DNA of 37,463 bases from an uncultured Oscillospiraceae bacterium (lineage in GTDB: Bacteria; Bacillota; Clostridia; Oscillospirales; Oscillospiraceae): contig CATLFX010000025.1 of NCBI GenBank assembly GCA_949935795.1, positions 1 to 37,463 of the forward strand, read 5' to 3'. Positions 17,186 through 24,756 of the stretch are shown piece after piece (position 1 is the stretch's first letter; each line of letters begins with the position of its first letter). The notes below the pieces were generated by a model, which was given only the letters and a program-made list of their open reading frames with translations, made no database searches and was not told the DNA's origin. Position numbers and translations under genes: made by a program.

Positions 17186-17228
17186 GGGGGCCGCCGCAAG
17201 GCGGTCCCCTACATTATAATATAAGGAG
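17186..17228 (+). promoter_or_regulatory. Hairpin plus TACATTATA leader upstream of ssb copy 2
   Basis: A 10-bp hairpin with a GCAA loop (arms 17186-17195 and 17200-17209) follows the adhesin stop. It is followed by CTACATTATAATAT, which contains TATAAT at 17215-17220, and AAGGAG at 17223-17228. No -35 is apparent. The layout matches the leaders of ssb copy 1 and of the replication gene at 18935. Confidence 0.55.
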
Positions 17229-17238
17229 TGAAAACGCA

Positions 17239-17616
17239 ATGCTGAAGATCACAGCCACCGGCAACCTGACCAACGACGTGGAGCTGAAGCTGAACGAGGT
17301 CACGGGCAAGCCCTACGCCATCCTGCGCATCGCCTCGGACCGCCGCTACCGCACCCGGGAGGGCATCCGTCCCACCGACTTCATCTCCGCCAAGGTGCGG
17401 GGCAGGCTGGCCCAGCGGTGCGCCGCCTACGCGGTGAAGGGCTGCAAGCTGGCCGTCTCGGGGGACTTTGAGACCGTCACCTTTGAGGGAGAACCCAACC
17501 GTCAGCCCGGTTTTCTCATCAAGGCGTATGACGTGGAGTTCCTCGGGTCCCCCGAGGTGGCGGAGGCCGCCAACGCCCTCCCGGACCCGGCTGATACCGC
17601 CCAGCCCGCAGCCTGA
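17239..17616 (+). CDS. ssb: Single-stranded DNA-binding protein (short SSB, copy 2)
   Basis: A 125-aa OB-fold SSB-like protein opening MLKITATGNLTNDVELKLNE, with RIASDRRYRTREG and a Pro/Ala-rich end instead of the usual acidic SSB tail. It would protect single-stranded DNA during replication or transfer of the element. ATG 17239 has AAGGAG 10 bases upstream. Its stop overlaps the parB start (TGATG), as in copy 1. The pair of diverged SSBs in one window may serve different DNA intermediates, or one may be a relic. Confidence 0.9.
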   Translation: MLKITATGNLTNDVELKLNEVTGKPYAILRIASDRRYRTREGIRPTDFISAKVRGRLAQRCAAYAVKGCKLAVSGDFETVTFEGEPNRQPGFLIKAYDVEFLGSPEVAEAANALPDPADTAQPAA

Positions 17617-18569
17617 TGCGGAACACCGGCACAGAGTACGCCAGCGGCGAGGCCACCCCCGTCGTCCTGCCGGAAATGGCCCAGCTGCTCCCCCCGCTGA
17701 CGGGGGAGCAGCTCTCGGCCCTGGAGGCGGACCTGCTGGCCAACGGCTGTTATTCGCCCGTCATCGTCAACGAGGACATGGTGATCGTGGACGGCCATCA
17801 CCGCCATGAGCTGTGTGAGAAGCACGGCATTCCCTACAAAATGGCGGTGTTTTCGTTCCAGGATATGCTGGAGGCCAAGCAGTGGGCGCTGGACACCCAG
17901 AAGGGCCGCCGCAATCTGGACAAGTGGGAGCTGGGCAAAATCGCCCTCAAGCTGAAGCCCGACATCGAAGCCAGAGCAAAAGAGAATATGTCTTTGGGTG
18001 GGCAGGCGTTTCGGCCCTCCGAGGATGCGGAGGAAGGTTCGGCAATATTGCCGAACCTTCCTCCCGTTGACACCCGCAAAGAGCTGGCCGAGGCGGTGGG
18101 CCTAGGGGAGCGGACCATGGGCAAGGTGATGCAGATCGACGAGCACGCCCCCGCCCCCGTCCGGGAGGCCCTGGACAGCGGCGACCTGTCCATCAGCCAG
18201 GGCTACAACCTCACCCGCCAGCTCCAGGAGGTGCCCGAGGAAGAGCGGGACGAGGCCGCCGCCCAGGCGGTGGAGCTGGCCAAGGCGAAGAAGGAGATCC
18301 GGACGCTGGACGCCGAGGCGGACCGCCGGGGCAAGATCGCGGCCCTGTTCTGCAAAGCCTTTGAGCGGGCGGTGCTGCTCACCCCCAGTGAGGAGAACGT
18401 GCGCCTGTGGGTGGAGGGCACCCGGATGCGCCCCGATGAGATCGCGGACTCCGTCCAGGAGGCCCGGGAGCTGTCCGGGGTGTTCTCCACCATCGCGGAT
18501 ATTTTGGAACGGATGCTGCCGGTAGAGGCAGATATTACAGAAGAAGGGGGACATGATGATGATGATTGA
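17616..18569 (+). CDS. ParB-like partition protein (complete copy)
   Basis: A 317-aa ParB/Srx-fold protein. The N-terminal domain carries DGHHR at 59-63 and the LEAKQWALDTQKGRRNLDKW stretch. A linker (~125-150) is followed by a helix-turn-helix-type region (TRKELAEAVGLGERTMGKVM) and a helical C-terminal part ending in Asp residues. ParB proteins bind centromere sites; ICE relatives may instead regulate or nick DNA. The linker is encoded by a perfect 36-bp palindrome (18029-18064). The 3' end overlaps the DUF4314 start within a run of ATGs. Confidence 0.85.
   Translation: MRNTGTEYASGEATPVVLPEMAQLLPPLTGEQLSALEADLLANGCYSPVIVNEDMVIVDGHHRHELCEKHGIPYKMAVFSFQDMLEAKQWALDTQKGRRNLDKWELGKIALKLKPDIEARAKENMSLGGQAFRPSEDAEEGSAILPNLPPVDTRKELAEAVGLGERTMGKVMQIDEHAPAPVREALDSGDLSISQGYNLTRQLQEVPEEERDEAAAQAVELAKAKKEIRTLDAEADRRGKIAALFCKAFERAVLLTPSEENVRLWVEGTRMRPDEIADSVQEARELSGVFSTIADILERMLPVEADITEEGGHDDDD
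18029..18064. repeat. Perfect 36-bp palindrome inside parB
   Basis: Every base from 18029 to 18064 pairs with its mirror around 18046/18047 (18-bp arms, no loop; centre AATATT, arms beginning GGAGGAAGGTTCGGC). In frame it encodes EGSAILPNLPP in the interdomain linker. Such a long perfect palindrome in a coding region is unlikely by chance. It could be a ParB site, a small palindromic mobile element inserted in frame, or an RNA hairpin. Confidence 0.85.
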
Positions 18570-18855
18570 CAGGGCGCAGGTGGAGCGTCTGCGGGAACAG
18601 CACCCTATTGGCTCCCGGATCGAGCTCCACGAGATGACGGACGACCCGCGGCCCATTGAGCCCGGGACCATGGGGACCCTGCTCGACATTGACGATGTTG
18701 GCACCCATTTCGTTAAGTGGGACAACGGGCGGTGCCTGGGAGTGCTGCCGGGGAAGGATGCGTTCTCCGTCCTGCCGCCTGAGAAGGCTGGCCCCGACGC
18801 CCCCTCCAAGCCCCCCTTGCGGCACAAGACCGGGCGCGGCGGACAGGAGCGGTGA
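18553..18855 (+). CDS. DUF4314 family protein
   Basis: A protein of about 100 aa with the DUF4314 core: a helix with RLREQHPIGSRIEL, then a small beta-barrel-like part (GTMGTLLDIDDVGTHFVKWD, then NGRCLGVLPG). Function is unknown; the family is common next to ParB and replication genes on Clostridia elements. Four consecutive ATG codons open the gene, and the fourth (18562) has better spacing from GAAGGGGG, so the true start may be 9 bases later. It ends GRGGQER-stop, a variant of the shared Glu-Arg ending. Confidence 0.8.
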   Translation: MMMMIDRAQVERLREQHPIGSRIELHEMTDDPRPIEPGTMGTLLDIDDVGTHFVKWDNGRCLGVLPGKDAFSVLPPEKAGPDAPSKPPLRHKTGRGGQER

Positions 18856-18874
18856 CCTGAAGAAATAACTGGCT

Positions 18875-18924
18875 GGGCCGGGACGCTGATGCGCTCCGGC
18901 CCTTACATTATATCATCATAGGAG
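18875..18924 (+). promoter_or_regulatory. Hairpin plus TACATTATA leader upstream of the replication gene
   Basis: GGGCCGG (18875-18881) pairs with CCGGCCC (18896-18902) with a partly paired inner stem and TGAT loop. TTACATTATATCATC then follows directly, ending in AGGAG. This is the third instance of the same leader layout in the window. Confidence 0.55.
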
Positions 18925-18934
18925 TTGTGTCGAA

Positions 18935-19834
18935 ATGGCAGTTTTCAGAGTGGAGCGGACGCGGGACTACACCGTCATGAGCAACCACCATTTGAAGGAT
19001 ATGAATTTGTCCCTGAAGGCCAAGGGGCTGCTGTCCATGATGCTGTCCCTGCCGGACTCGTGGAACTACACCACCCGGGGGCTGGCCGCCATCTGCAAGG
19101 AGGGGGTGGACGCCATCGGCTCCGCCGTCCGGGAGCTGGAGAAGGCGGGCTACATCGTCCGCCGCCTGCTCCGGGGCGAGGGCGGGCGGATCGCCGACAC
19201 CGAGTACGTCATCTACGAGCAGCCCCAGGGCGGGCCGGATACGCTGCCCCCGGTACCGCCCGCGCCGGATACGCCGTCCCCGCCATCGGGCGGACCGGAT
19301 ATGGCTTCACCGCATCCGGGAAACCCGTATGCGGCGGGGCCAGACGCGGCCGCGCCATGTGCGGGAAAGCCCGTGCAATTAAATACTGATCCAGTAAGTA
19401 CGGATCGATCAAATACCCATCTATCCCGACCGACCGAAGGAAACGCGCGCGGGGGCGCGCCCGGCGAGGCAGCGGGCTGCTCCGAGCAGGCGGTCCGCTT
19501 TGAGCGGGAGCGCATCCGGGCCCAGATCGAGTACGACCGCATCATCAACGTGGAGAACCGGGAGCAGGTGGACGAGTTCGTGGAGATCATGCTGGCGGCC
19601 AGCCTCACCGAGAGCCCCACCATCCGCGTCGGGCGGAAGCGGGAGTACCCCGCCGCCCTGGTGCGGGAGCGGTTCCGGCAAATCGACAGCTCCCACATCG
19701 AGCGCCTGCTGGACGCCATCCTGGAGAACAAGGTCCCGGTGCGCAACACGAAAGCCTACCTTCTGGCGGCGCTGTTCGACGCCCCGGCCTCCAAGGACAA
19801 CTACTACACCATGGCGGCGGCAAGCAGCGGATGA
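18935..19834 (+). CDS. Helix-turn-helix / DUF6017 replication initiator-like protein
   Basis: A 299-aa protein with two conserved ends. The N-terminal winged-helix-type domain (~1-90; LSLKAKGLLSMMLSLPDSWN, then VRELEKAGYIVR) resembles RepA/phage replisome-organiser domains of Firmicutes. The C-terminal DUF6017-like domain (~195-299) ends with RQIDSSHIERLLDAIL and TKAYLLAALFDAP...NYY. Between them lies a Pro/Gly/Asp-rich linker of degenerate repeats (PDT, PDM, PGNP). It probably binds the replication origin of the element. Start is ATG with TAGGAG upstream, behind the hairpin leader. Confidence 0.8.
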   Translation: MAVFRVERTRDYTVMSNHHLKDMNLSLKAKGLLSMMLSLPDSWNYTTRGLAAICKEGVDAIGSAVRELEKAGYIVRRLLRGEGGRIADTEYVIYEQPQGGPDTLPPVPPAPDTPSPPSGGPDMASPHPGNPYAAGPDAAAPCAGKPVQLNTDPVSTDRSNTHLSRPTEGNARGGAPGEAAGCSEQAVRFERERIRAQIEYDRIINVENREQVDEFVEIMLAASLTESPTIRVGRKREYPAALVRERFRQIDSSHIERLLDAILENKVPVRNTKAYLLAALFDAPASKDNYYTMAAASSG

Positions 19835-19873
19835 GGGAGGAAAACCATAAACTTTCACACAGGAGGTGTTTTG

Positions 19874-19912
19874 TTGAAGAAATATTCACTGGGGAGGGAT
19901 GGCGGTGCGTGA
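19874..19912 (+). CDS. Possible 12-aa leader peptide
   Basis: TTG 19874 has a perfect AGGAGG seven bases upstream and reads MKKYSLGRDGGA-stop, overlapping the start of the next gene by 8 bases. It could couple translation into the 19905 gene, whose Shine-Dalgarno lies inside this frame. It may also be fortuitous. Confidence 0.3.
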   Translation: MKKYSLGRDGGA

Positions 19913-20405
19913 GGATGTTTCCGTCCGCCAGTGGCAGACAATGTACCGGATGGGCGCGTTCAACGACAAAGACAGATCCGTCCAGATCGAGGCGGGCTGG
20001 TACGACTGGTTCTGCCGGGACGAGTCCCTGGCGGGCCGGCTGAAGCAGATCGCACCCGTTGTCCTTGGCATCACTGACCCCTTCATCCTGGACAATTTCT
20101 ACGTCTGGTTCAAGAACAACTGCCCCTTAAACGGCCCGCTGTATGACGATGTGCGGTTCGAGCCCCTGTCCGGGGAGCGGAGCGGGAAATATTTCATGGT
20201 GACCAAGGACAGTCCCCATGAAAAGGCCAAGTGGGTGCTGTACACCGAGCGGTACGGTTTCCAGGAGCCGGAATTCCAGTGCGGCAATGTGCGTGACATG
20301 ATCCGCTACGTCAACCAGCTGGGGCCGGAGCTGCAGCGGGGCGCGCCCGATCCGCACCGCCATCTGCCGTCCAAGGCGCCCAGGCGGAAGGAGGCGGAGC
20401 GGTGA
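19905..20405 (+). CDS. Conserved protein of unknown function, first of a paralogue pair
   Basis: A 166-aa soluble protein. GTG 19905 is preferred because GGAGG is 7 bases upstream; ATG 19899 abuts it. Landmarks are VRQWQTMYRMGAFNDKD, AGWYDWFCRDESLAGRLKQI, DPFILDNFYVWFKNN and LYTERYGFQEPEF. All are repeated in the next gene, so the two arose by tandem duplication. No catalytic or metal motif is evident. It ends RRKEAER-stop with the next GTG overlapping (GTGA). Confidence 0.75.
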   Translation: MREDVSVRQWQTMYRMGAFNDKDRSVQIEAGWYDWFCRDESLAGRLKQIAPVVLGITDPFILDNFYVWFKNNCPLNGPLYDDVRFEPLSGERSGKYFMVTKDSPHEKAKWVLYTERYGFQEPEFQCGNVRDMIRYVNQLGPELQRGAPDPHRHLPSKAPRRKEAER

Positions 20406-21145
20406 GCACAGAGCAGATAACTGTCCGCCAGTGGCAGGAGAACTACCGGGCCGGAGCCTACAACGGCAGGGACATCGAGACACAGCGGGCGGCGGGCTGG
20501 CGGCATTGGTGCTGCCGGGGAGACGCCCTGGCCGGGCGTCTGAGGCTGATCGCGCCGGTGATCCTGGGTGTCAGCGACCCGCTCATCCTGGACAACTATT
20601 TCATTTCCTTGACGAACAACATCGGGCAGGAGGATCTGATATACGACTGTGCGGCGTTCCGGCCAGCGGATGGAGAAATCGGCGATATTCCATCCTTCGA
20701 AGTGCGCCTCGGCAGTCCGGGGCTGGACAGGTGGACGCTGTACACGGAGCGGTTCGGCTTCCGCACACCGGAGTTCAGCTGCGGCCACGTTCAAGATATG
20801 ACGAAGTACATCGACGCAATGGCCCCGGAATTGGAGCAGGGTGTGCGGCCAGCGATCCTGGACGAAAAACAGGCCGTGATGGAGTACATCCTGTTTTGGA
20901 ACTCCATCTTCCCCCTGGACCTGCGGCGGGAAGGAGAGCACAGCTACAGCTTTCTGGACCGGGACGATGGCCGGAGGAAAACCGTCCATGTGGCCGCCCG
21001 GCTGGAGAACGCGCCGCCCGGCTTCCAGGCGGAGGGGTCTGTGCGGATCAACAGGCTCTATGTGTCCTGTCCCGATGACCGCGCCAAGGAGGCCGTGATC
21101 TTACCCCCTAAAAAATCTCACAAAAAGAAGGAGGCCGAGCGTTGA
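20402..21145 (+). CDS. Conserved protein of unknown function, second of a paralogue pair
   Basis: A 247-aa protein. Residues ~5-140 align with the preceding gene (VRQWQENYRAGAYNGRD, AGWRHWCCRGDALAGRLRLI, DPLILDNYFISLTNN, LYTERFGFRTPEF). A C-terminal extension of ~100 residues carries a mixed alpha/beta pattern and a lysine-rich tail (KKSHKKKEAER-stop). The GTG start overlaps the previous stop; the Shine-Dalgarno AAGGAGG lies in the previous coding end. Function unknown. Confidence 0.75.
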   Translation: MSTEQITVRQWQENYRAGAYNGRDIETQRAAGWRHWCCRGDALAGRLRLIAPVILGVSDPLILDNYFISLTNNIGQEDLIYDCAAFRPADGEIGDIPSFEVRLGSPGLDRWTLYTERFGFRTPEFSCGHVQDMTKYIDAMAPELEQGVRPAILDEKQAVMEYILFWNSIFPLDLRREGEHSYSFLDRDDGRRKTVHVAARLENAPPGFQAEGSVRINRLYVSCPDDRAKEAVILPPKKSHKKKEAER

Positions 21146-21564
21146 ACGATAAGACCCGCGCAAAAGGGGCCGGTCCCCCCGGCAAGCCCGATCTTCCGCC
21201 CCAGGCGGAGGCGGAGATCATGGAGCGGCTGTACGCCGACATGAGGATCAGCTCCGGGGAGATCGCCGCTATTTTGAAAAAATATGACGTCTGCGGCGAT
21301 GTTCCTGCCCTCCAGGACAGCTATCGCAAGCGGCTGGGCCAGCGCCTGATGGCCAGCATCCGGGACGAGAGCGGCAAGCGGGAGGTGCTGGCCCACGGCA
21401 GCCAGTATGTGGTGGTGGAGTGCTGCAACGACCGCCAGGCGCTGCGGGCCATCCGCCGCCGCATCCAGGCGCAGATGGGCGGGCTGGACGTGTCCGCCGC
21501 CAAGGTCCAGGGCCGCATCCATGTGCTGGACCGGCTGTTGGCCCGGTTTAGAAGGGCGGCCTGA
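21142..21564 (+). CDS. Hypothetical helical protein (140 aa)
   Basis: TTG start overlapping the previous stop (TTGA), with AAGAAGGAGG upstream. The product looks mostly helical with many Arg and Ala. Segments include EAEIMERLYADMRISSGEIA and a basic C-terminal helix (HVLDRLLARFRRAA). It may bind nucleic acid, but no family was recognised. Confidence 0.65.
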   Translation: MNDKTRAKGAGPPGKPDLPPQAEAEIMERLYADMRISSGEIAAILKKYDVCGDVPALQDSYRKRLGQRLMASIRDESGKREVLAHGSQYVVVECCNDRQALRAIRRRIQAQMGGLDVSAAKVQGRIHVLDRLLARFRRAA

Positions 21565-21566
21565 CC

Positions 21567-21671
21567 ATGGGCTTTTGGAAAGACCTGCGGGCTGTGCTGG
21601 CCCGCCCGGACATTGTGCGTGAATTGGAGCTGGAGCATCATAAAAACGAAAAGCGAGGCGAAGCACGATGA
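21567..21671 (+). CDS. Microprotein (34 aa) ending in the shared junction
   Basis: ATG 21567, three bases after the previous stop, reads MGFWKDLRAVLARPDIVREL and continues to KRGEAR-stop. The stop overlaps the ATG of the next gene (ATGA). Its basic tail, Ala-Arg ending and overlapping stop/start are the same as at junctions of clearly real genes here. No obvious Shine-Dalgarno beyond coupling. Function unknown. Confidence 0.55.
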   Translation: MGFWKDLRAVLARPDIVRELELEHHKNEKRGEAR

Positions 21672-22858
21672 GCGGCATAGTGGAATTGAAGCTGTACAGC
21701 CCCCTCCAGGTGGACATCATCGACCGGGACACCCCCGGCCATGCCATCCCTTTTCAGGCGTTGGGCCGTGACCGCCTGGGAGAGTACACCGGGATGATCA
21801 TGAAGGCTTTTAGGGCGCTCCAGTCCCAGGAGGATGCCCGGGACGCCTTCGTCTCGCCGGACCAGGACTGGTCTGAGGTGTGTGACAAGATCGTGTCCCT
21901 CACCCGCACGGTGGAGGTGGTGGACGGCAGGCTCTACGGCGTTTATACCTGCCGGAGCCAGGGTGAACTGCGTCCGAACGAGCTGGATGACCTGGAGTGG
22001 TACTGCCATGATCAGTGGGAGAACGGCTGGGGCGAGGGCTACGCCTGCTGTCCCTGTGAAGGGGCCGGCCTGGGGCTGTATATCCACTTCTGGCAGGATG
22101 CCGATGGGCCGCTACTGGCCCGGGAGGAGCTGGAGGGGCCTCGGAGTGCGCCGCTGCTCGGGCCCGCTGTCACGGAGATCACGCCGGACACCTTCTGGAC
22201 CCTGCTGGACCAGGCCAGGACGGCCTGTGACGGCAGCCAGAGGGCGGCGGCGTACTGGCTGACAGAGCGGCTGATCAGTATGGGACCGGAACAAGTGATG
22301 CATTTTCACAGCATCCTGCACGGGTACATGGAGCTGGCGGATAAGTACGGGCTGTGGAACGCGGCCATCCTCATCCATGAGGACGGCTGTTACATCGATG
22401 GATTTGAGGACTTCCGGGCCTGGCTCATTTTCCAGGGCCGGGATACTTACCTGGCGGCACTGAGGGACCCGGACTCCCTGGCCGGTGTCCCCGCCAGCGT
22501 GGAGGAGGACTGCCGGTTCGCGGACTTGCCCTATGTGGGTGAGATGGCATACGCACGGCTGACAGGCCGTAACGCCTATGACGATCTCGACGCGGCCGGC
22601 CACCAGCGCATGGTGGCAGAGCTGAAGAAAGATATCGTGTACAGCGCGGGGATCGAGTATCCTCACGAGTGGTCCGAGATGGCCGCCTACCTCCCCCGCC
22701 TCACCGCCCAGCACACGACCCCGGAGGAGCTGCGGTCCCGCGCCCGCCGTGGCCCCATTTGGGACCGCAACGCCCCGGACATCCAGAGAGCGAGGGCCGC
22801 GGCTTCCAAGAAGCAAAAAACGAAAAACGGCAAAAAGAAGGGGGGCGAGACCCGGTGA
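21668..22858 (+). CDS. DUF4240-containing protein with an extra N-terminal domain
   Basis: A 396-aa protein. The C-terminal half (~165-350) is DUF4240-like: ITPDTFWTLLDQAR, then GFEDFRAWLIFQGRDTYLAA and DPDSLAGV. The family's function is unknown. The N-terminal ~160 residues form a separate domain with VEVVDGRLYGVYTC and a Cys-rich CCPCEGAG stretch, seen in no other gene here. The following gene is a single DUF4240 domain clearly related to this C-terminal half. The lysine-rich end is KKKGGETR-stop. Confidence 0.8.
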   Translation: MSGIVELKLYSPLQVDIIDRDTPGHAIPFQALGRDRLGEYTGMIMKAFRALQSQEDARDAFVSPDQDWSEVCDKIVSLTRTVEVVDGRLYGVYTCRSQGELRPNELDDLEWYCHDQWENGWGEGYACCPCEGAGLGLYIHFWQDADGPLLAREELEGPRSAPLLGPAVTEITPDTFWTLLDQARTACDGSQRAAAYWLTERLISMGPEQVMHFHSILHGYMELADKYGLWNAAILIHEDGCYIDGFEDFRAWLIFQGRDTYLAALRDPDSLAGVPASVEEDCRFADLPYVGEMAYARLTGRNAYDDLDAAGHQRMVAELKKDIVYSAGIEYPHEWSEMAAYLPRLTAQHTTPEELRSRARRGPIWDRNAPDIQRARAAASKKQKTKNGKKKGGETR

Positions 22859-23532
22859 GCGACACCATCACCGAGGTGAACAAGGACACCTTCTGGGCCC
22901 TCATCGGCCAGGCCAAAGAGCACCCGGGCGGCCCCGGCGAGTGGCTGATGGAACAGCTGGTGGATATGGGGCCGGAGCAGGCAAAGCGGTTTGACACCAT
23001 GGCGCGGGTGTACATGGACCTGGCCTATCAGTACGGCCTGTGGACCGCCGCCAGCGTGATGGAGCGGTACGGCTGCTCCGATGATGGGTTCATTGATTTC
23101 CGGGCCTGGCTGGTAGGCCAGGGCAAGGCTGTGTACATGGCCGCGCTGGCCGACCCGGACTCCCTGGCCGGCGCGGCGGACTATCAGGACCAGCGTTTTA
23201 GCTTCCTGCCCTATGTCGGGGACTGCGCCTACGAGGAGCTTACAGGCTGGGGCGCCTACCAGGACTTCGACCCCGCCGGGTACCAGGCGCTGAAAGCGGA
23301 GCTGGAGAGGGATATCGTGTACGGCGACGGCATCAATTACCCCTACGATCTGGCGGATATCCCCGCCTACGTCCCCCGGCTGTGCGCCAAGTACCTGACG
23401 CCGGAGCAGATCCAGGACCTGACCCAGTCCCGGGGCTGTACCTGGAACCTCACCAGCCCGGAGATCCTGGCGGCGCGTCAGAATGCGAAAAAAAGCGAAA
23501 AAATAAAGGACAAGAAAGGAATCGAACGATGA
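22855..23532 (+). CDS. DUF4240 protein (single domain, paralogue of the preceding gene)
   Basis: A 225-aa protein opening at GTG 22855 (overlapping GTGA), with AAGAAGGGGGG upstream. It aligns along its length with the C-terminal half of the upstream protein: EVNKDTFWALIGQAKEHPGG, GFIDFRAWLVGQGKAVYMAA, ADPDSLAGA and DIVYGDGINYPYD. The function of DUF4240 is unknown. It ends in KIKDKKGIER-stop, with the ParM-like start overlapping. Confidence 0.8.
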   Translation: MSDTITEVNKDTFWALIGQAKEHPGGPGEWLMEQLVDMGPEQAKRFDTMARVYMDLAYQYGLWTAASVMERYGCSDDGFIDFRAWLVGQGKAVYMAALADPDSLAGAADYQDQRFSFLPYVGDCAYEELTGWGAYQDFDPAGYQALKAELERDIVYGDGINYPYDLADIPAYVPRLCAKYLTPEQIQDLTQSRGCTWNLTSPEILAARQNAKKSEKIKDKKGIER

Positions 23533-24458
23533 GCGAAACGATCACGATTGGGGTGGATCACGGCTACGCAGCCATGAAAACCGCCCATTTCTCCTTCTCC
23601 ACCGGGCTGGTGGAGTACGCGCACGAGCCCTACACCCGGATGGATGTGCTGGAGCTGGACGGCAAGTATTATGTTGCCGGTACCGGCCGCCAGCCTCTCC
23701 AGAAGGACAAGACCGCCACCGAGGACTACTACCTGCTCACCCTGGCGGCCATCGCCAAGGAGCTGGACTACCGCCAGGCGGGGCCTGTGGCCACCGTCCA
23801 CCTGGCGGCCGGCCTGCCCCTTACCAGCTTCGGGCGGGACAAGAAGAAATTCAGAGAATACCTATTCCGGGACGGCAAGCCCGTCACCTTCCGCTACGAG
23901 TGGACGACCTACACTGTCACCATTGAGCGGGTGTCCCTGTTCCCCCAGGGGTACTCCGCCGTCCTCACCCAGCAGGACCTGCTGGACGAGCCCTCGGTCA
24001 TCGTGGCGGACATCGGGGGCTGGACGGTGGACCTCATGCGGCTGGACGGGCGCATCCCCAACGCCGCCGCCTGTCGGAGCCTGGAGCTGGGCATGATCCG
24101 CTGCCTGGACGAGACCGCCGAGCAGGTGCGCCGCTCCCTGGGGCTGTCTTTGACGGCGGCGCAGATCGAGAGCGTCCTGCGGGGCGATGTGAGCGGCGTG
24201 GACAGCCGGGCCAAGGAGATCATCCGCCGGGAGGCCGGGGCCTACACCCGCCGCCTGCTGTCCGCCATCGCCGAGAGCGGCCTGGACGCGCGGGCCATGC
24301 CCGCCATCTTCCTGGGCGGCGGGGCGGCGCTGATGCAGCGGCACGTTTCGGCCATAGACGGCCTTTGTCGGGCCCTAATTTTAGACGACGTATGCCTGAA
24401 CGCCAAGGGCTATGAGCGCCTTGTGGAGCAGATCTCCGCCCGTGTCAGCGATGGATAG
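23529..24458 (+). CDS. parM: ParM/StbA-like actin-family ATPase
   Basis: A 309-aa protein of the plasmid-segregation actin family. Phosphate-1 loop GVDHGYAAMK lies at ~8-17, phosphate-2 DIGGWTVDLM at 161-170, and the adenosine motif FLGGGAALM at ~261-269. ParM filaments push plasmid copies apart when capped by ParR bound to its centromere. ATG 23529 overlaps the upstream stop (ATGA). The next gene is a short protein with a ribbon-like N-terminus, fitting ParR. The gene symbol is by family only. Confidence 0.85.
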   Translation: MSETITIGVDHGYAAMKTAHFSFSTGLVEYAHEPYTRMDVLELDGKYYVAGTGRQPLQKDKTATEDYYLLTLAAIAKELDYRQAGPVATVHLAAGLPLTSFGRDKKKFREYLFRDGKPVTFRYEWTTYTVTIERVSLFPQGYSAVLTQQDLLDEPSVIVADIGGWTVDLMRLDGRIPNAAACRSLELGMIRCLDETAEQVRRSLGLSLTAAQIESVLRGDVSGVDSRAKEIIRREAGAYTRRLLSAIAESGLDARAMPAIFLGGGAALMQRHVSAIDGLCRALILDDVCLNAKGYERLVEQISARVSDG

Positions 24459-24756
24459 GCGGCGGCTGAACCTGTCCCTCTCCATGGCCTCGCCCCTCCA
24501 GCGGGAGGCGTGGGCCATCCTGTCCGCCATCCCCGCGGGCCAGCGGACCGACGCTGTTTGCCACGCCCTCTGCCGGGCCCACGATGAGGGCACCATGCTG
24601 GACGCCCTGCGGGCGGTGCTGCGGGAGGAGTGGGGCGGGGTCGGCTCAACAACAGAAAAGCCAGTGCAGGCGCGGGAGGCCGGGGATGTCGGGAGCGACG
24701 TCCTCGGCTTTCTGCTTGACCTGCAAAGCGATGATGAGACCGGGTTCGTGACATGA
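24451..24756 (+). CDS. Candidate ParR-like centromere-binding adaptor
   Basis: A 101-aa protein starting at ATG 24451 inside the end of the ParM gene (8-base overlap). The first ~50 residues (RRRLNLSLSMASPLQREAWA then helices to CHALCRAH) fit a ribbon-helix-helix pattern: basic strand followed by two helices. The C-terminal half is acidic and variable, as expected for a ParR tail that contacts ParM filaments. The assignment rests on position, size and pattern; sequence similarity cannot be tested here. GTG 24442 is an alternative start. Confidence 0.6.
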   Translation: MDRRRLNLSLSMASPLQREAWAILSAIPAGQRTDAVCHALCRAHDEGTMLDALRAVLREEWGGVGSTTEKPVQAREAGDVGSDVLGFLLDLQSDDETGFVT

